This document shows, piece by piece, positions 5,115 through 5,857 of a stretch of 5,857 nucleotides of DNA; position 1 is the stretch's first letter; each line of letters begins with the position of its first letter. The stretch spans positions 1-5,857 of the forward strand of contig SKGG01000071.1 in the NCBI GenBank assembly GCA_007117565.1, written 5' to 3'. Both the position numbers and the translations under genes were made by a program. Under the pieces are notes generated by a model, which was given only the letters and a program-made list of their open reading frames with translations, was not told the DNA's origin and searched no databases. The stretch comes from Candidatus Izemoplasma sp. Its GTDB lineage: Bacteria > Bacillota_I > Bacilli_A > Izemoplasmatales > Izemoplasmataceae.

Positions 5115-5857
5115 ATGAATAGTTTTGGTCATCGTTTTAAAGTCACACTTTATGGTGAATCACATCAAGCGGCGATTGGGGTCGTCGTTGAAGGGCTGCC
5201 ACCAGGCACACCCATTGATGAATCACAGATTAAAGAGGACTTAAAACGTCGAAACCCGGAAGCGATTGGCACCACGCCCCGTAAAGAACCGGATCGCTTT
5301 AGCATCACCTCAGGGGTGTTTGAAGGCAAAGCCACAGGCTCACCCATTCACCTCACGATTCCCAATGAAAACATCCGTTCGAAAGACTATTCCCATCTGA
5401 AACGTCATTTTAGACCTGGGCATGCGGATTTTGTGGCGAACTTAAAGTATCAAGGCCATCATGATTATCGTGGTGGTGGTCGTTTTTCAGGGCGATTAAC
5501 GGCGCCTTTAGTGGCCGCAGGATCGCTGGCTAAAATGATGCTGCCTTATCGTTTTTCCCATGAGCTCATCCAAGTAGGCACCCTCAAAGATATGTCAAAA
5601 ATCGATGAATATTTGGCTGAAATTGCGGCCGAAGGGGATTCAGTTGGCGGCATTATCCGCTTAACGGTTGAAAACCTGCCAGTGGGCTTAGGCGAACCGA
5701 TGTTTGGTAAAATCGAAGCCTTAGCCGCACAAATGCTGTTTTCGATTCCTGCGGTTAAAGGGGTGGAGTTTGGGACTGGTTTTGAGGGCATCAATATGAA
5801 AGGGTCAACCTTTAATGACGTCATCATCGATGAAAAAGGCACCACTCAAAGCAACCA
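5115..5857 (+). CDS. aroC: Chorismate synthase, 3' end cut by window
   Basis: Chorismate synthase removes phosphate from EPSP using reduced FMN and gives chorismate, the branch point for Tyr, Phe and Trp. The frame stays open from 5115 to the window edge (247 codons plus two bases), about two thirds of the usual 360 or so residues. Recognisable segments are YGESH (13-17, H17), VVVEGLPPG (23-31), LKRRNPEA (43-50), RPGHADF (100-106, H103), YRGGGRFSGRLTAP (118-131), GDSVGG (174-179) and SIPAVKGVEFGTGF (210-223). The two histidines match the catalytic pair known in the Neurospora enzyme. The normally conserved Gly after GESH is Gln (Q18). The frame ends at TTQSN, just where the family's N-x-x-GG-I signature should begin. 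The gene starts 11 nt after aroA, so it belongs to the same operon. Confidence 0.95.
   Translation, partial: MNSFGHRFKVTLYGESHQAAIGVVVEGLPPGTPIDESQIKEDLKRRNPEAIGTTPRKEPDRFSITSGVFEGKATGSPIHLTIPNENIRSKDYSHLKRHFRPGHADFVANLKYQGHHDYRGGGRFSGRLTAPLVAAGSLAKMMLPYRFSHELIQVGTLKDMSKIDEYLAEIAAEGDSVGGIIRLTVENLPVGLGEPMFGKIEALAAQMLFSIPAVKGVEFGTGFEGINMKGSTFNDVIIDEKGTTQSN

Noticed and set aside
5165..5845. Two minus-strand open frames (5165-5347 and 5546-5845) opposite aroC.
   Set aside because: The plus strand encodes clear chorismate synthase motifs across the whole stretch, so these are shadows.
25..5857. CRISPR arrays, insertion sequences, tRNA or rRNA genes, phage or defence genes.
   Set aside because: I saw no repeat-spacer array, transposase, terminal inverted repeats or structural RNA signature. 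The window is dense with ordinary metabolic genes apart from the leader region.

Overview
The window reads as a low-to-moderate G+C, Bacillota-like chromosome segment. Its Shine-Dalgarno (SD) sites are strong (AAGGAGG type). TGA is used as a genuine stop codon at three genes, so the Mycoplasma-type code is unlikely. The aromatic enzymes resemble those of Bacilli, Clostridia or Erysipelotrichia. I cannot name the genus. All convincing genes lie on the + strand; the minus-strand open frames are shadows of real genes.

Region 1 (1-1784) holds two genes joined by an ATGA stop/start overlap: an integral-membrane UbiA-family prenyltransferase and a DUF2268-like HExxH putative zinc protease. Region 2 (1785-2000) has no conventional gene but is the most interesting part of the window. 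It holds a weak promoter, a well-placed SD and a 13-codon open frame encoding MTHLLNASYYYGF, with three consecutive Tyr codons and one Phe. A leader RNA follows with mutually exclusive pairings, then a perfect 9-bp intrinsic terminator ending about 20 nt before the first aromatic gene. I read this as a ribosome-mediated tyrosine/phenylalanine attenuator.

Region 3 (2001-5857) is the start of a compact aromatic amino acid operon. It contains aroF-type DAHP synthase (shikimate pathway entry), tyrA prephenate dehydrogenase (tyrosine branch), aroA EPSP synthase and the first 247 codons of aroC chorismate synthase. The last gene is cut by the window end. Genes overlap or are 2-11 nt apart, so the leader should control all of them. 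AroF makes DAHP, AroA and AroC perform the last two steps to chorismate, and TyrA takes prephenate toward tyrosine. A leader that senses charged tRNA-Tyr would match that output. aroB, aroD, aroE, aroK, chorismate mutase and pheA are not in view and may lie downstream or elsewhere.

Other points: three aromatic enzymes have substitutions in usually conserved motifs (GESHQ in AroC, HPMAGKA in TyrA, GAHG in AroF), while their main catalytic residues are intact.
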